Origin: Pseudonocardia parietis
GTDB taxonomy: Bacteria; Actinomycetota; Actinomycetes; Mycobacteriales; Pseudonocardiaceae
Assembly (NCBI RefSeq): GCF_017876315.1
Contig: NZ_JAGINU010000004.1
Coordinates: 310,001-374,000, forward strand
DNA length: 64,000 nucleotides
Direction of reading: 5' to 3'
Shown: positions 1 through 8,544 of the stretch, piece after piece
How positions within the stretch are numbered: the stretch's first letter is position 1
Layout of the letters: the number at the start of each line of letters is the position of its first letter
Translations under genes and position numbers: made by a program
The notes under the pieces: generated by a model
The model's database searches: none
Told to the model about the DNA's origin: nothing
What the model saw: the letters and a program-made list of their open reading frames with translations, nothing else

Positions 1-26
1 GGCGTGCGCGGTTACGGTCGGCGACC

Positions 27-1079
27 GTGACCGACAGTCCCTCGGTCGAGCAGGGCGAACTGCTCGTCGACCCCACCGACAGCCGCCGGCGGTGGCCCGA
101 GCTCACGCCGCCGGCCGGGGAGGCGCCGCTCACCCCCGACGAGGCCAGCTACGTCCGTGCCGCGCGGGCCGACTCGACCGTCACCGCCTACCGCGCGGAC
201 TGGGCTGAGTTCTGCGACTGGTGCGACCGCGAGAACCACGACTGCTTACCGGCGCCGGCCGCGGCCGTCTCCGGCTACCTGGTCACCCTCGCCCGGGCCG
301 GAGCCAAGATCTCCACGATGAGCCGGCGGATGGCCGCGATCCGGTTCTTCCACGCCGTGCGCGACCTGCCCGACCCGACCAGCCCGGCCCGGGTCACCAC
401 GGTCTGGGAGGGCATCCGGCGCGAACACGGCGCCCCACCGGACCAGGCCCGGCCGCTGATGCCGCCGCAGCTGTTCGACCTCGTCGCCGCCACCGGCACC
501 ACCCGACAGTTCCGCGGTCGACCGGCCGAACCGGACCTGGCCGGCGCGCGGGACCGCGCCCTGCTGCTGGTCGGGTTCTGGTCGGCGCTGCGCTGCTCGG
601 AGCTGTGCGCGCTAACCGTCGACAACGTGCTCCCCCACGACCGCGGCCGGACCCTGACCATCCCCAGCTCCAAGACCAACCAGCGCGGCGAGCACACCGA
701 GCTCGTCGTGCTGCCCTACGCCGCGCACCCCGATGCCTGCCCCGTCCGCGCCCTCACCACCTGGCTCAAGCTGGCCGCCATCACCGAGGGGCCGGTCCTG
801 CGCCGCGTCTCCACCGGCAACCGGGTCACCCCCGGGCAGTTGCATCGGGCCTCGGTCAACCGCCGGATCACCGCACTCGCCGCCGCGGCCGGCCACGACG
901 ACGCCGGGTACAGCCCGCATTCGCTGCGGGCCGGGTTCGTCACTTGGGCCCACCTGCGCGGCGCTTCCGACCGCGAGATCGCCGCCCAGACCCGGCATCG
1001 CTCGCTCGCCTCGGTCGGCGGCTATGTGCGCGTCGAGAATGCCTGGACCGCGAACGCCGCCACCAACATGGGCATCTGA
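27..1079 (+). CDS. Tyrosine recombinase / phage-type integrase
   Basis: A 350-residue site-specific recombinase that would cut and rejoin DNA through a tyrosine nucleophile. The core-binding (SAM-like) domain lies at about residues 45-135 and the catalytic domain at about 140-345. The catalytic set is visible: Arg189 (ALRCSEL), Lys216 (SSKTNQ), the HSLR box at 298-301, His324 (RHRS) and Tyr333 in GGYVR. The GTG start at 27 is the first in frame, close to the window edge, so an upstream start outside the window cannot be excluded. It is a stand-alone integrase; no attachment site or excisionase was seen beside it. It could mobilise a cassette or be a relic of an integrated element. Confidence 0.9.
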   Translation: MTDSPSVEQGELLVDPTDSRRRWPELTPPAGEAPLTPDEASYVRAARADSTVTAYRADWAEFCDWCDRENHDCLPAPAAAVSGYLVTLARAGAKISTMSRRMAAIRFFHAVRDLPDPTSPARVTTVWEGIRREHGAPPDQARPLMPPQLFDLVAATGTTRQFRGRPAEPDLAGARDRALLLVGFWSALRCSELCALTVDNVLPHDRGRTLTIPSSKTNQRGEHTELVVLPYAAHPDACPVRALTTWLKLAAITEGPVLRRVSTGNRVTPGQLHRASVNRRITALAAAAGHDDAGYSPHSLRAGFVTWAHLRGASDREIAAQTRHRSLASVGGYVRVENAWTANAATNMGI

Positions 1080-1467
1080 GGACCTTTTCCGACGACAGAC
1101 TCGTGTGCTGCCGCCACGAGCGGCGCGGCGGGCCGCGGCCGTCACCGTGGTAGTGGCAGATCCGTCGGCCACCGCGAGAGGAAGCTGATCGGTGATCTCG
1201 TCGCTGACCAGCGTCGACTGCCCTGGGACCGCCACTTCCCGTAGCCCTCCGACCGCACTGGCGGGATGATCACAGGGCCGGGCGTACCACCGAACGTGAC
1301 GGCCCGCGGCACCAACGCACCGGTGCCCGCGCCGTGAGCGGCCATCCCCGCGCCGCGCCGCCGGCAGCTCGCCCGCGGCCTGGTGTGCGGTTCGTTGTCG
1401 GGGGCCCGTGCCAGGCTGCCGGTGGCAGCCGTATAGCGGCGGGCGAGACGAGGAGGACACCGCGGCG
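1080..1467. other. Intergenic, no gene seen
   Basis: About 390 bases between the recombinase and the next small gene. Reading frames here are short or antisense to the recombinase and have no convincing ribosome binding site. I see no clear repeat or strong terminator. Confidence 0.4.
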
Positions 1468-1779
1468 ATGAAGGCGCTACAGCTGGTCCCGCGCCCGCGT
1501 GTGGACCCGGAAGAGTTCGCCGGGCAACAGACCCGACGGTTCACCGACCACCGGCTGCGGATCGGGCGGTCCGGCGTCGTGCACGAGGTCGCCTGGCGCA
1601 GCTGGCTGGGTGATCTGGTGCTGCCCGTGCCGGCGTGTCACCAAGGCTGGTCGGGGTTCGCCGCCGCCGACGACCTCACCGCGACCGACGACCCGGCGAC
1701 CTGCCGCAAGTGCGCCCACGGCACGGGCCTGCGTCGCGGCGAGGTGCAGCCGGCCCTGTTCGAGCTGGACCAGGATTGA
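1468..1779 (+). CDS. Small Cys/His-containing hypothetical protein
   Basis: A 103-residue protein that I do not recognise as a named family. The ATG at 1468 is preceded by AGGAGG about 11 bases upstream, which decides this start over an earlier in-frame ATG at 1408. It is slightly acidic and contains a Cys-His pair (PACHQG) and a CxxC-type pair (CRKC), suggesting a small zinc-binding fold. It follows the recombinase gene in the same direction, so it could be cassette cargo. Function unknown. Confidence 0.6.
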   Translation: MKALQLVPRPRVDPEEFAGQQTRRFTDHRLRIGRSGVVHEVAWRSWLGDLVLPVPACHQGWSGFAAADDLTATDDPATCRKCAHGTGLRRGEVQPALFELDQD

Positions 1780-2033
1780 TCACCACTGAAGCCACTCCGC
1801 GTCACCACGGACGCTGGTGAGGCATTACTGACACGCGACGCGGCTGCTGGACGGGGCGGACCTCGACGGTACCGGGCAGGCACCGGCGGTAACAGACTTG
1901 ATCACGGCGTGCAGCAGTCTGGACTGATCGACCGGGGGAAGCCGCACGCATCTCTGGGTGGCTGGTCAGACGGAGCAAACCCGGAGCGGGCCGCCTACGA
2001 CCGGTCGGCACGCACGACGACCCTGCGACACGA

Positions 2034-2106
2034 GAGAACTCCCGGGCGTGTACTCACCGAGTCCGTTGCGTCGTTCAACGGGGCCGGCCGCGGTCGACAC
2101 CGCTCT
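2034..2106 (+). repeat. 73-bp repeated block, copy 1
   Basis: This block is nearly identical to 14177-14249, in the same orientation. The shared core includes cgtgtactcaccgagtccg and gttcaacggggccgg. Here it lies about 130 bases upstream of a STAS gene on the plus strand; the other copy abuts the start of the interrupted sigma factor gene on the minus strand. A shared promoter or leader, or the residue of a duplicated gene start, are both possible. Confidence 0.65.
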
Positions 2107-2233
2107 GGTTCGGCTCTGACCTGCTGGCGCTGGAGTCCGCCGGTCGAGCAGGGGCACGCGAGATGGTGTGGGGTGCCGGACCGGCGGGAACGTCATGGGG
2201 GCAGCATCGTCGCGCTGCAGAGGGACGGTTGGG

Positions 2234-2830
2234 ATGAAGCATCGACAAGCCCAAATCACCGTGGAGCGCTCGGAACGGGCCCTGCTGATCCGCGCGAATG
2301 GGCTGCTGGACCGCCGCGGGGCTGCGGCGTTGTTGCGCCTGGTCGACCTCCACGCCGATCTGATCACCGCCGGCCGACGAGCGCCGATCGCGGTCGTGAT
2401 CGATCTGCATGGCATCTCGCAGTTCGAGCCCGCCGGGCTTCGCCTGCTGCGAGATGCCCGATCCCGGGCCCGCCACGGTGGGTTTCGGCTGCTGGTGACC
2501 GGCTGCAGTGGGCGCGTGCATCTGCTCCCGTTCCCGGTCCAGCAGCTGCTCGCCGAGCGCGGCCCCGTTGCGACCATCGACATGGCGCTGGCGACGCTGC
2601 CGACGCCACCGCTGGCACCCGCCGGTGCCGCAGCTGCCGCATTGCGGCGCATCGAGGACCCGGAGCCCGCCGCGGTGCCGCAGCCCCGAACAGCCACAGC
2701 CGGCGCCGGCTACGGCACCTCCTTCGCTTCCGGACCGAACCGGCTGACACATCCGGTCACTACCAGCTCGTCCCGCCCCGCCCAGCGCCCGGGCCGGCCG
2801 CCGACCCGGGTAGGCGTTGCCCCGGCGTAG
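2234..2830 (+). CDS. STAS-domain protein (anti-sigma factor antagonist type)
   Basis: A 198-residue protein whose first 120 residues look like a STAS domain: a short beta start (AQITVERSERALLIRANG), a helix, then a central strand reading VVIDLHGISQFEPAG. In anti-sigma antagonists that central segment carries a Ser/Thr phosphorylation site; here it reads Ser-Gln-Phe-Glu, so the acceptor is uncertain. The C-terminal 75 residues are Pro/Ala-rich and probably disordered. The ATG at 2234 follows a purine-rich stretch (gggacggttggg). By family knowledge it would bind an RsbW-type kinase; a candidate partner lies at 24190-24630. Confidence 0.75.
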   Translation: MKHRQAQITVERSERALLIRANGLLDRRGAAALLRLVDLHADLITAGRRAPIAVVIDLHGISQFEPAGLRLLRDARSRARHGGFRLLVTGCSGRVHLLPFPVQQLLAERGPVATIDMALATLPTPPLAPAGAAAAALRRIEDPEPAAVPQPRTATAGAGYGTSFASGPNRLTHPVTTSSSRPAQRPGRPPTRVGVAPA

Positions 2831-2915
2831 GAAACGACCACGCTTCCCCGCCGCCGTGCTGGCCGTGGCGTTGTCCGAGGATGCAGTGGCGCTAAGAGCG
2901 TCCGGCAAATGATGT

Positions 2916-3773
2916 TCAGCGGAGTCGGCGGGTGGTCGGCCGGGTGGGCCAGCGGTAGAGCACGCGTGCGCGGTTGATCAGGCGGCGGATCACGGTCAAC
3001 GCGGCGGCGAGGTTGAGGTAGAACTCGGCGATGTCGCGGCGCTTGTCGGTGAACCGGCGCAGCTTGCCGAACCCGTTCATCCACGCGTGCAAGCGCTCGA
3101 CCGGCCACCGCCGCCCAGCCTGGATCGGGGCGGGTTCGCCCTTGAGCGCGATGTGGGCGTCATAGCCGAGGACCTCGAGCAGGTCGCGAGTCTTGGCCGA
3201 GTCGTAGCCCCGGTCCAGATGCATGCCCGGCAGATCGGGCAACGGACCGATCATGTCGCAAACCCCGGCCAGGGTGGGTTCGAGCAACGGCGAGTCGTGA
3301 TCATTGGCGCGGGCGGCGACCAGGTGCAGCGGGATCCCGTTCCCGTCGCCGGCCACCGAGCGTTTGGTGCCCTGTTTGCCCCGGTCAACCGGGCTGCGCC
3401 CGGATACCTCACCGCCGCACGGGGACTTGGTGATCGACCCGTCCACGGACAGGTCATCGAGGTCGAGTCCGATCATCTGGTCGTAGCCGGCCAGGGCCTG
3501 GCGCAGCGTTTCTCGACCGACGCCGGCCCGGGCCCAGTCGTCAAGGCGGCGGCGGATGGTGCGGTCCGAGCAGCCCGGTGAGGCGAGGCGTTCGTAGCCG
3601 CTGCCGTGCACCAGCGCGGCGAGCACGTGTTCGAACACGACCCGGTCCGGGATCCGGCGACGATGACAGCCCCACGGATGGGTCGGGGAGAACTCGGGCC
3701 GTCGTTCGGACCCGATCAGGTCAGCGAACTCGACCCACAGCGGCTCGATCAGGGATGCTGGCAACAGAGGCAC
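2916..3773 (-). CDS. IS5-family transposase
   Basis: A 285-residue DDE transposase. The N-terminal third carries the DUF4096-like HTH region (PEFSPTHPWGCHRRR), followed by the catalytic core. The aspartates are in LSVDGS and HLDRGYDS and the glutamate in WPVERLHAWMN, the usual IS5 arrangement. It starts with GTG at 3773, preceded by GGAGG. The start codon lies inside one arm of a 13-bp inverted repeat, so translation may be limited when transcripts enter from outside. The frame is intact and it is probably functional. Confidence 0.93.
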   Translation of the reverse strand: MPLLPASLIEPLWVEFADLIGSERRPEFSPTHPWGCHRRRIPDRVVFEHVLAALVHGSGYERLASPGCSDRTIRRRLDDWARAGVGRETLRQALAGYDQMIGLDLDDLSVDGSITKSPCGGEVSGRSPVDRGKQGTKRSVAGDGNGIPLHLVAARANDHDSPLLEPTLAGVCDMIGPLPDLPGMHLDRGYDSAKTRDLLEVLGYDAHIALKGEPAPIQAGRRWPVERLHAWMNGFGKLRRFTDKRRDIAEFYLNLAAALTVIRRLINRARVLYRWPTRPTTRRLR

Positions 3774-3834
3774 GGACCCTCCAGGCGATCACAGGACTTC
3801 AGCAATCCCATGATCACTTCTGGGTCCGTGCCTC
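3767..3834 (-). promoter_or_regulatory. Inverted repeat over the transposase start
   Basis: Perfect 13-bp arms at 3767-3779 and 3822-3834 (gaggcacggaccc and complement) with a 42-base loop. On the minus-strand transcript the downstream arm covers the GTG start at 3773 and part of the GGAGG. A transcript starting outside the IS would fold and hide the start; one starting inside the loop would not. This is the known logic of IS10 and IS50 protection, inferred here from position. Confidence 0.6.
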
Positions 3835-3878
3835 TACCTGCAACGACACGCGGCGACCTCATTTGCCGGACGCTCTAA

Positions 3879-4488
3879 GTCGCGCCCGCGCGGGCGCAAG
3901 CCGCCGTTAGCGGGACCGGAGAACGGCTACATCACGGCGCGAGGTGGACGCCGGATGGCGACGCCGTTTCGACCACGCCGCGCGCTGACACCTAGCTCTG
4001 CCCGCACGTAGCGGTGTCTTCTCGGGTCGCTCAGACCAGCATTGGCCGTACGTCGCTCCGAGTGCACCCGAGTTCGAGCAACTCGCTGCGTGCGGTCGAA
4101 ATCCTCACCTCCGGGCGACCCGGTCGGATACCGAGTTCAGCGGACATATCCGCTGCCGGGCGGGTGATGTTGCCAGCGGGTCATCCGGTGCCGGCATCAC
4201 GCCGCAGTCGGCTCCGACCGCTGTGGTCTCAACCATCGAAGCCTGGAGCTGCACGGTCCCCGCCGCGAGCGTACGCGCCATCGCCGGTCCGCTCGGTGTT
4301 CCGAAGTAGACCGCAGCCGCATGGTGTTCGCGGCCGCGACGAGGCGGTATCGCCCGGCGACGCGGGTGTAGCGTGGCACGCAGGTCGAAACAACGGCTTG
4401 CTCCGACACGGGCGCAGGTACTCATTGCCGCGCGTTCGGTATTCGTCGTGGGCACCTCGGCTACCCCCGAAGGTGGCGGGAGCGCAGT
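3879..4488. other. Intergenic, no gene seen
   Basis: About 600 bases upstream of the GAF-ANTAR gene. A long plus-strand reading frame continues in frame into that gene, but it lacks a ribosome binding site and family-like sequence and is most likely high-GC noise. No repeat or RNA gene was recognised. Confidence 0.4.
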
Positions 4489-4511
4489 GCATGCCGCCTC
4501 GGCTCTGCCGT
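4489..4511 (+). promoter_or_regulatory. Conserved box upstream of GAF-ANTAR gene, copy 1
   Basis: A 23-base box beginning gcatgccgc and ending ggctctgccgt. It recurs with one mismatch at 22199-22221. In both places it lies 60-64 bases before the ATG of a closely related GAF-ANTAR gene. Retention of position and sequence between paralogues points to a promoter element or operator; which one is unknown. Confidence 0.5.
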
Positions 4512-4571
4512 ACAGCACAAGGTTGTCCTGCTGCACCCGTACCCCACTCGTCGCAAGGGCGGTACTCGTAC

Positions 4572-5312
4572 ATGCAGCCAGAACAGACCGACCAGCTGGT
4601 CGTCTCGCTCCGCCGAGCCGCACACGATCTGGTGGCGCGGCGCAGCATCAGCGATCTCGAACAGACCCTCGGCCAGATCGTGGCCGCGGCGGTCGACACC
4701 GTCCCTGGAGCCGACGCCGGCGGGATCTCGATGACCGAGGACGGCCACGTGGGCTCGCGGGTTCCGGTCAGCGAGGACGTGCGCAAACTCGACGAGCTGC
4801 AGGCCCAGCTCAACGAGGGCCCCTGCATCACCGCCGCGCAGGAACCGCCCGCCGACGGGATCGTCTACGCCCGCGACCTGGCCTGCTCACCTGACGCCGA
4901 TCGGTGGCCGAACTACGCCCCGCAGGCGGTCGGGCAGGGCTACCGGTCGATGCTGTCGACCCAGCTCTCGACCAACGGGGGCACCCGCGCCGCGCTGAAC
5001 CTCTACTCCCACCAGCCCGAGGCCTTCAACGAGGTTTCCCGCACCATCGCCGGACTGTTCAGCGTGCAGGCTGCGCTGCTGCTCTACGGTGCCGAGCACG
5101 CCGCCCACATGCAACAGGCGTTGGGCAGTCGCGACGTGATCGGGCAGGCCAAGGGCATTCTGATGGAACGCTTCGACGTCGACGGCGACCGTGCCTTCGA
5201 GATGCTGGTGCGCTCCTCGCAGGACACCAATATCAAGCTCGTCGACGTCGCCCAGTGGCTGACCAGCGCCGAGGGCCGGCACAAGCCGGATTCTCAATCT
5301 TCGGGTCGTTAA
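4572..5312 (+). CDS. GAF and ANTAR domain regulator, paralogue A
   Basis: A 246-residue protein with a GAF sensor domain (about residues 20-165) and a C-terminal ANTAR RNA-binding domain (about 180-235; the IGQAKGILMERF and AFEMLVRSSQ helices are typical). ANTAR proteins bind paired hexaloop RNA stems and act as antiterminators. The ATG at 4572 starts the conserved MQPEQTDQLV segment matching MHPEQNDQLA of the paralogue at 22286; the longer in-frame extension upstream is not conserved. The two are about 65-70 percent identical by eye. The ligand of the GAF domain is unknown. Confidence 0.88.
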   Translation: MQPEQTDQLVVSLRRAAHDLVARRSISDLEQTLGQIVAAAVDTVPGADAGGISMTEDGHVGSRVPVSEDVRKLDELQAQLNEGPCITAAQEPPADGIVYARDLACSPDADRWPNYAPQAVGQGYRSMLSTQLSTNGGTRAALNLYSHQPEAFNEVSRTIAGLFSVQAALLLYGAEHAAHMQQALGSRDVIGQAKGILMERFDVDGDRAFEMLVRSSQDTNIKLVDVAQWLTSAEGRHKPDSQSSGR

Positions 5313-5318
5313 GACCCG
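5302..5318 (+). terminator. Weak hairpin over the stop codon
   Basis: CGGGTC and GACCCG arms with the five-base loop gttaa, spanning the TAA of the GAF-ANTAR gene. The stem is only 6 bp and no T-tract follows, so termination is uncertain. Confidence 0.3.
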
Positions 5319-5585
5319 GCGGGTCGAGGCCAGCCCCCATGACAACCGGCGCACGGATGCTGACCACGGTCCCGGGTGTCAGACGGCGCCCCCTCGGTAC
5401 GGTCCGGCCGAGCTGCCGGTCGGGGAACCTACGGATCGGCGTCGATCTTCGAGCCGACGATCCGCCCCGCCCGCCCGGGCGCAGGCGCTACCTCCGGGCG
5501 CCGAGGACGTCGGTGACCGCACTGGCCCGGCCGGCCCATGCCGCGCCGCGTCGTCCGGCGACGCTCGCAGCAGGCTGGTGTCGGA

Positions 5586-6077
5586 TTAGCGTGTGCGGCG
5601 CCCGACCCGGGCGCGCAGCATTTGCCCACCACCGTCGTCTATCGACGTGGCGCCGAGCAGCGCCAGTCCGGCCAGCAGCACCACCGCACCGGCGATGATG
5701 TTGGTCAAAAGTGCACCGAGGCCGGGTGTGGGACCGCTGACCGCCCAGAACGCCACGATCGTCCACGCCCCGAGGACTGGGCAGACCCACGCCAGTCGAT
5801 GCGTACTGCCATACGCGGCGCCGAACCCGAACCCGAGCACCGCGATCGCCATCCCGACGATCAGGTTGTGGGTCTGCAGCGGGCCGGTGAACCCGACGAT
5901 CCACCCGGACAGCGCGATGTAGAGCCCGGCGAGCAGGATCGTGCCCTCGAGCAGCTGCCCGGTGACCGTCTCGGCGGCGCGCTCGTAGCGCATCCGGACC
6001 TCTTGCAGTTCATGGCCCCGTTGCACCTCGGCGAGATCGGGGTGGTCGGCCATGGACGGGTTCTGAGGAGTGGACAT
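5586..6077 (-). CDS. SPW-repeat type four-span membrane protein
   Basis: A 163-residue protein with a polar N-terminus of about 45 residues, then four hydrophobic segments (TILLAGLYIAL; IVGMAIAVLGF; AWTIVAFWAV; IAGAVVLLAGLALL). Two related motifs, SGWIVGF and AWTIVAF, sit at the ends of spans as in the SPW family of small actinobacterial and rhizobial membrane proteins. The ATG at 6077 has a strong GGAGGTGAGC just upstream; an in-frame ATG at 6092 overlaps that site and is less likely. It lies among stress genes. Biochemical role unknown. Confidence 0.75.
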   Translation of the reverse strand: MSTPQNPSMADHPDLAEVQRGHELQEVRMRYERAAETVTGQLLEGTILLAGLYIALSGWIVGFTGPLQTHNLIVGMAIAVLGFGFGAAYGSTHRLAWVCPVLGAWTIVAFWAVSGPTPGLGALLTNIIAGAVVLLAGLALLGATSIDDGGGQMLRARVGRRTR

Positions 6078-6278
6078 GCTGCTCACCTCCATGAGACGAC
6101 TGTGGTCCACCTCACCGCCATTATCGATCCGCTCCCGCCCGCAGTACAGAGGCGGATGGCGCGAGTTCGCACGCTTCAGACTCGCTCTGCTCGATCGGTC
6201 CGAGACCGATCTCACCAGGTCGATCGCCGAGGCCATGAGGAGGCCGACCTGGCCCGCCTCCTGGTTCCCGGGCGTCTA

Positions 6279-6797
6279 TCACCGGCGAACGCCCGGGCTC
6301 GCCGCGGTGCGCGGCTGCCAGGGTGGGCCGGCGCGCGCGGGGTCCTCGGCCGCAGCCGGTTCAGTGCGGGCCGCCTCCGTGCACCCAGCGCTTCCGTCCG
6401 TGGTGGCGTGGGGGCACGGCGCGGGCACGGCCAGGGCGTGCAGCGCAGCGTCGAGGTCGGGAAATCCGCCGATACCGGCCAACAGCGCGCGCTCGGGCGG
6501 CCCGAGCTTCGAGGCCAGGTGCCCGCCCCCGATCAGGTGGAATCCGATCCCCCGGCGTCTGGTGGCGTAGTGGCCGTGTGGCAATGCACGTAATCCTTGC
6601 GGCGTCGCTGCGGCGACCTCACTGAGATCGATCATCACGTGCCGAGTCTGGACCGAGCCGTCATCGACCAGCTGCAGACGGAAGTCGACCTGGCGCAGCA
6701 CCCGCGCCCCGACCCTGGTGTTCAGTATCCCGCACGGCTGGATCCGATAGAGGTCGGCGCGCGGGCTGTCCACCTTCACCCGAAGCTCATCGCTCAC
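6279..6797 (-). CDS. STAS-like domain protein
   Basis: A 172-residue protein with a STAS-like fold at residues 5-125: VMIDLSEVAAATPQGLRAL is the core strand-helix pair, followed by GIGFHLIGGGHLA. The last 45 residues are Pro/Ala-rich. It is clearly related to the product at 29128-29529 (shared RADLYRI versus RAGVYRI and the PERALL/GERAVL helices). The GTG at 6797 is chosen because GGAAGGAG lies 5 bases upstream; a longer in-frame extension has no such site. It is transcribed divergently from the small gene at 6951. Likely role: binding partner in sigma-factor partner switching. Confidence 0.7.
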   Translation of the reverse strand: MSDELRVKVDSPRADLYRIQPCGILNTRVGARVLRQVDFRLQLVDDGSVQTRHVMIDLSEVAAATPQGLRALPHGHYATRRRGIGFHLIGGGHLASKLGPPERALLAGIGGFPDLDAALHALAVPAPCPHATTDGSAGCTEAARTEPAAAEDPARAGPPWQPRTAASPGVRR

Positions 6798-6872
6798 GTC
6801 TGCTCCTTCCCCACCACGACGGGTCGCGGGTCCCCGTTTCCGCCACCCGCCGAACATCGCACCGAGCACGGA

Positions 6873-6906
6873 TTGACAGAAAAAACTACAGTAACCAAGA
6901 TAGATA
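6873..6906 (+). promoter_or_regulatory. Possible sigma-70 promoter in divergent region
   Basis: An unusually A-rich patch between two divergent genes. TTGACA is at 6873-6878 and candidate -10 sequences (CAAGAT or AAGATA) lie 17-18 bases on. It would drive the small gene at 6951. The -35 is excellent, the -10 poor. Confidence 0.4.
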
Positions 6907-6950
6907 TCTCTCAGGAGAGGATGCATCTATGCGGGAGGAGGACAGACGTG

Positions 6951-7196
6951 ATGCCCGAGACGATCGATCCGCTGCGCGAGCTCGACCCCCTAGTCGCCAA
7001 ACTCTGCCCCCCGCAGCCACACCACGGGGGCGACGACGTCGCTACCCCGATCTCCAGCGCGCCAGAGTCGTCGCCGCGTCCCGGCGATCCCGACCCGGGC
7101 CCACCGGCTGCGGAACCGGCCCAGCGCGAACGCGCCCGCCGCGACCGGGTCAGCGCCGGCGCTGCTTCGATCATCCCGCGTGCCATCGACGTGTGA
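6951..7196 (+). CDS. Small hypothetical protein
   Basis: An 81-residue protein beginning MPETIDPLREL. GGGAGGAGG lies about 10 bases upstream and an A-rich promoter-like region precedes it, which supports expression. The N-terminal 20 residues could form a helix; the rest is rich in Pro, Ser, Gly and Asp and probably unstructured. No family recognised. It is divergent from the STAS-like gene at 6797. Confidence 0.5.
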   Translation: MPETIDPLRELDPLVAKLCPPQPHHGGDDVATPISSAPESSPRPGDPDPGPPAAEPAQRERARRDRVSAGAASIIPRAIDV

Positions 7197-7220
7197 GCGC
7201 GCAGCTCACGACGCGACGCG

Positions 7221-7466
7221 TCACCCGTCGGGTCCACTTGGTCGGGCCGGATGCGGGTGCGGCACCGAGGACGAAGCCGCCGCGCTGCGCACCATCGCCG
7301 GTTGGTACCGGAGGGTCGCCAGCGCGCCGACGCCCGGCTGATGGTGGTGGTCCAAACGGGCGGACCGGGTCGGGCCGGCGACCGCCACGTACCCGGTCAG
7401 CGCCCGGGTCACCGTCGTGGCATGCACAGCCTGGGCGCGTTCTGCACCCGTGAAATGCATGCTCAT
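7221..7466 (-). CDS. Doubtful small open frame next to IS
   Basis: An 81-residue frame starting MSMHFTGAERAQ, immediately beside the left end of the IS5-family element at 7483, so any original promoter would have been displaced. There is no clear ribosome binding site and no recognisable family. It may be noise or a fragment of a gene disrupted by the insertion. Confidence 0.2.
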   Translation of the reverse strand: MSMHFTGAERAQAVHATTVTRALTGYVAVAGPTRSARLDHHHQPGVGALATLRYQPAMVRSAAASSSVPHPHPARPSGPDG

Positions 7467-7482
7467 CGCCCTGCCCGGCACT

Positions 7483-8419
7483 GACCTCTTTCCACTTGGC
7501 GTCAGCCAGCGAGGATGAGGGTCTGGATCGCGTTGACCAGCGCGGTGGTCCGCTGCGGGCAGCACCGAATCTTCCGCAGAATCTTCCAGCTCTTGAACAT
7601 CGCGTTCGCGCGTTCACCGGGGCCGCGTTGCGCCGCGTGGGCGGCGTTGACCTCCCGCTGACTCGGTGAGAGCCGTCGGCGCTCGCCGGTGTCGCGATCG
7701 GCGGGTCGGCGTCGCTGTGGGAGGTGGAACGTCGGCCCGGCGCCGCGGTATCCGCTGTCTGCGACCACCGGCACCCCGGCGGCGTTGAGGGCGTCGATGA
7801 TCCCGTGCTCGCGGGCGGCACCAATGTCATGCCGCGCACCGGGCAACGCCGGCGACGCCCAGACCAGCCGCCCGGCCGGGTCGCTGATGACCTGGACGTT
7901 CATGCCGTGGCACTTCCACTTCCCCGAGTAGTACGGGCGGTCGCGCCCCGAGGCCATGGCGACCCGGTCGATCCGCAGCAGGGTCCCGTCGAGGATCACG
8001 AACGCCTTCCGCAACGCAACCGCGATCGCCTCGGCCAGGTTCGGTGCCGCGGCGGCGAGGACGTCGATCGCTTCGCGGACGTAGCGGAACGCCGTGGTGG
8101 TGCCGACTCCGAACCCGGCGGCGAGGTCGGGGTAGGTCTCGCCCTTGCGCAGATGCGCCAGGGCGAGCAGGGCGTGGCGGCCGACCGGGAGGCGCCGCCA
8201 GCGGGTACCGCGCTGGTTGCGGCTGTGCTGCAGGGCGTTGGTCAGGGTGATCAGCGCGCGAGTGGACACCGACAGCGCGGACGGGTAGGAAAGCATCGGA
8301 GCTCCTGGTGGACAACGAGTTGATCTAGGCAATCACTCGTCTACCAGGGGCTCTTTTGCTTTCCAGGCTGCCACGCCAGACACGACCAACCCGCCTGACC
8401 GCCAGGTTGGAAAAGGTTC
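7483..8419. mobile_element. IS5-family (ISL2-like) insertion sequence
   Basis: A 937-bp element with imperfect inverted ends of about 23 bp (left gacctctttcca.., right complement gaaccttttcca..). The trinucleotide ACT flanks both sides (7480-7482 and 8420-8422), fitting the ANT target of ISL2-type relatives. The transposase gene is open on the minus strand. The exact ends are uncertain by one or two bases because cactgacc occurs at both junctions. Confidence 0.75.
7502..8296 (-). CDS. IS5-family transposase (DDE_Tnp_4 type)
   Basis: A 264-residue transposase. The N-terminal 75 residues form a helix-turn-helix region (ALLALAHLRKGETYPDLAAGFGVG). The DDE residues are in FVILDGTLLRID, VVADSGYRG and GPGERANAMFKSWK. 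The ATG at 8296 follows AGGAG, which decides it over an in-frame start at 8332. The frame is complete with no internal stop, so the element may be active. It belongs to the IS5 superfamily but to a different group from the copy at 2896-3875. Confidence 0.9.
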   Translation of the reverse strand: MLSYPSALSVSTRALITLTNALQHSRNQRGTRWRRLPVGRHALLALAHLRKGETYPDLAAGFGVGTTTAFRYVREAIDVLAAAAPNLAEAIAVALRKAFVILDGTLLRIDRVAMASGRDRPYYSGKWKCHGMNVQVISDPAGRLVWASPALPGARHDIGAAREHGIIDALNAAGVPVVADSGYRGAGPTFHLPQRRRPADRDTGERRRLSPSQREVNAAHAAQRGPGERANAMFKSWKILRKIRCCPQRTTALVNAIQTLILAG

Positions 8420-8544
8420 ACTGACCGGAGGCGTTGAGGCGATCACAGATCCGTACCACGCCGTTCCCTCAGTACCCCCGAGCGGCAGCGTCTCGCGGAC
8501 GAGAGTCGATGACGGGCGCGATCGGTGGGCGGGCCGGAGTGGAG

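Larger units (their letters stand above)
2896..3875. mobile_element. IS5-family insertion sequence, complete
   Basis: A 980-bp element with perfect 17-bp terminal inverted repeats at 2896-2912 and 3859-3875 (gagcgtccggcaaatga and its complement). It is flanked by a direct TAA at 2893-2895 and 3876-3878; with the adjacent C this reads CTAA on both sides, matching the YTAR or TNA targets known for IS5 relatives. It contains a single uninterrupted transposase gene on the minus strand. Intact ends and open frame suggest recent insertion. Confidence 0.93.

Noticed and set aside
1909..2895. A 328-residue plus-strand frame overlapping the STAS gene
   Set aside because: Composition is Arg/Pro/Gly noise and the STAS domain lies in a different frame with a proper start.
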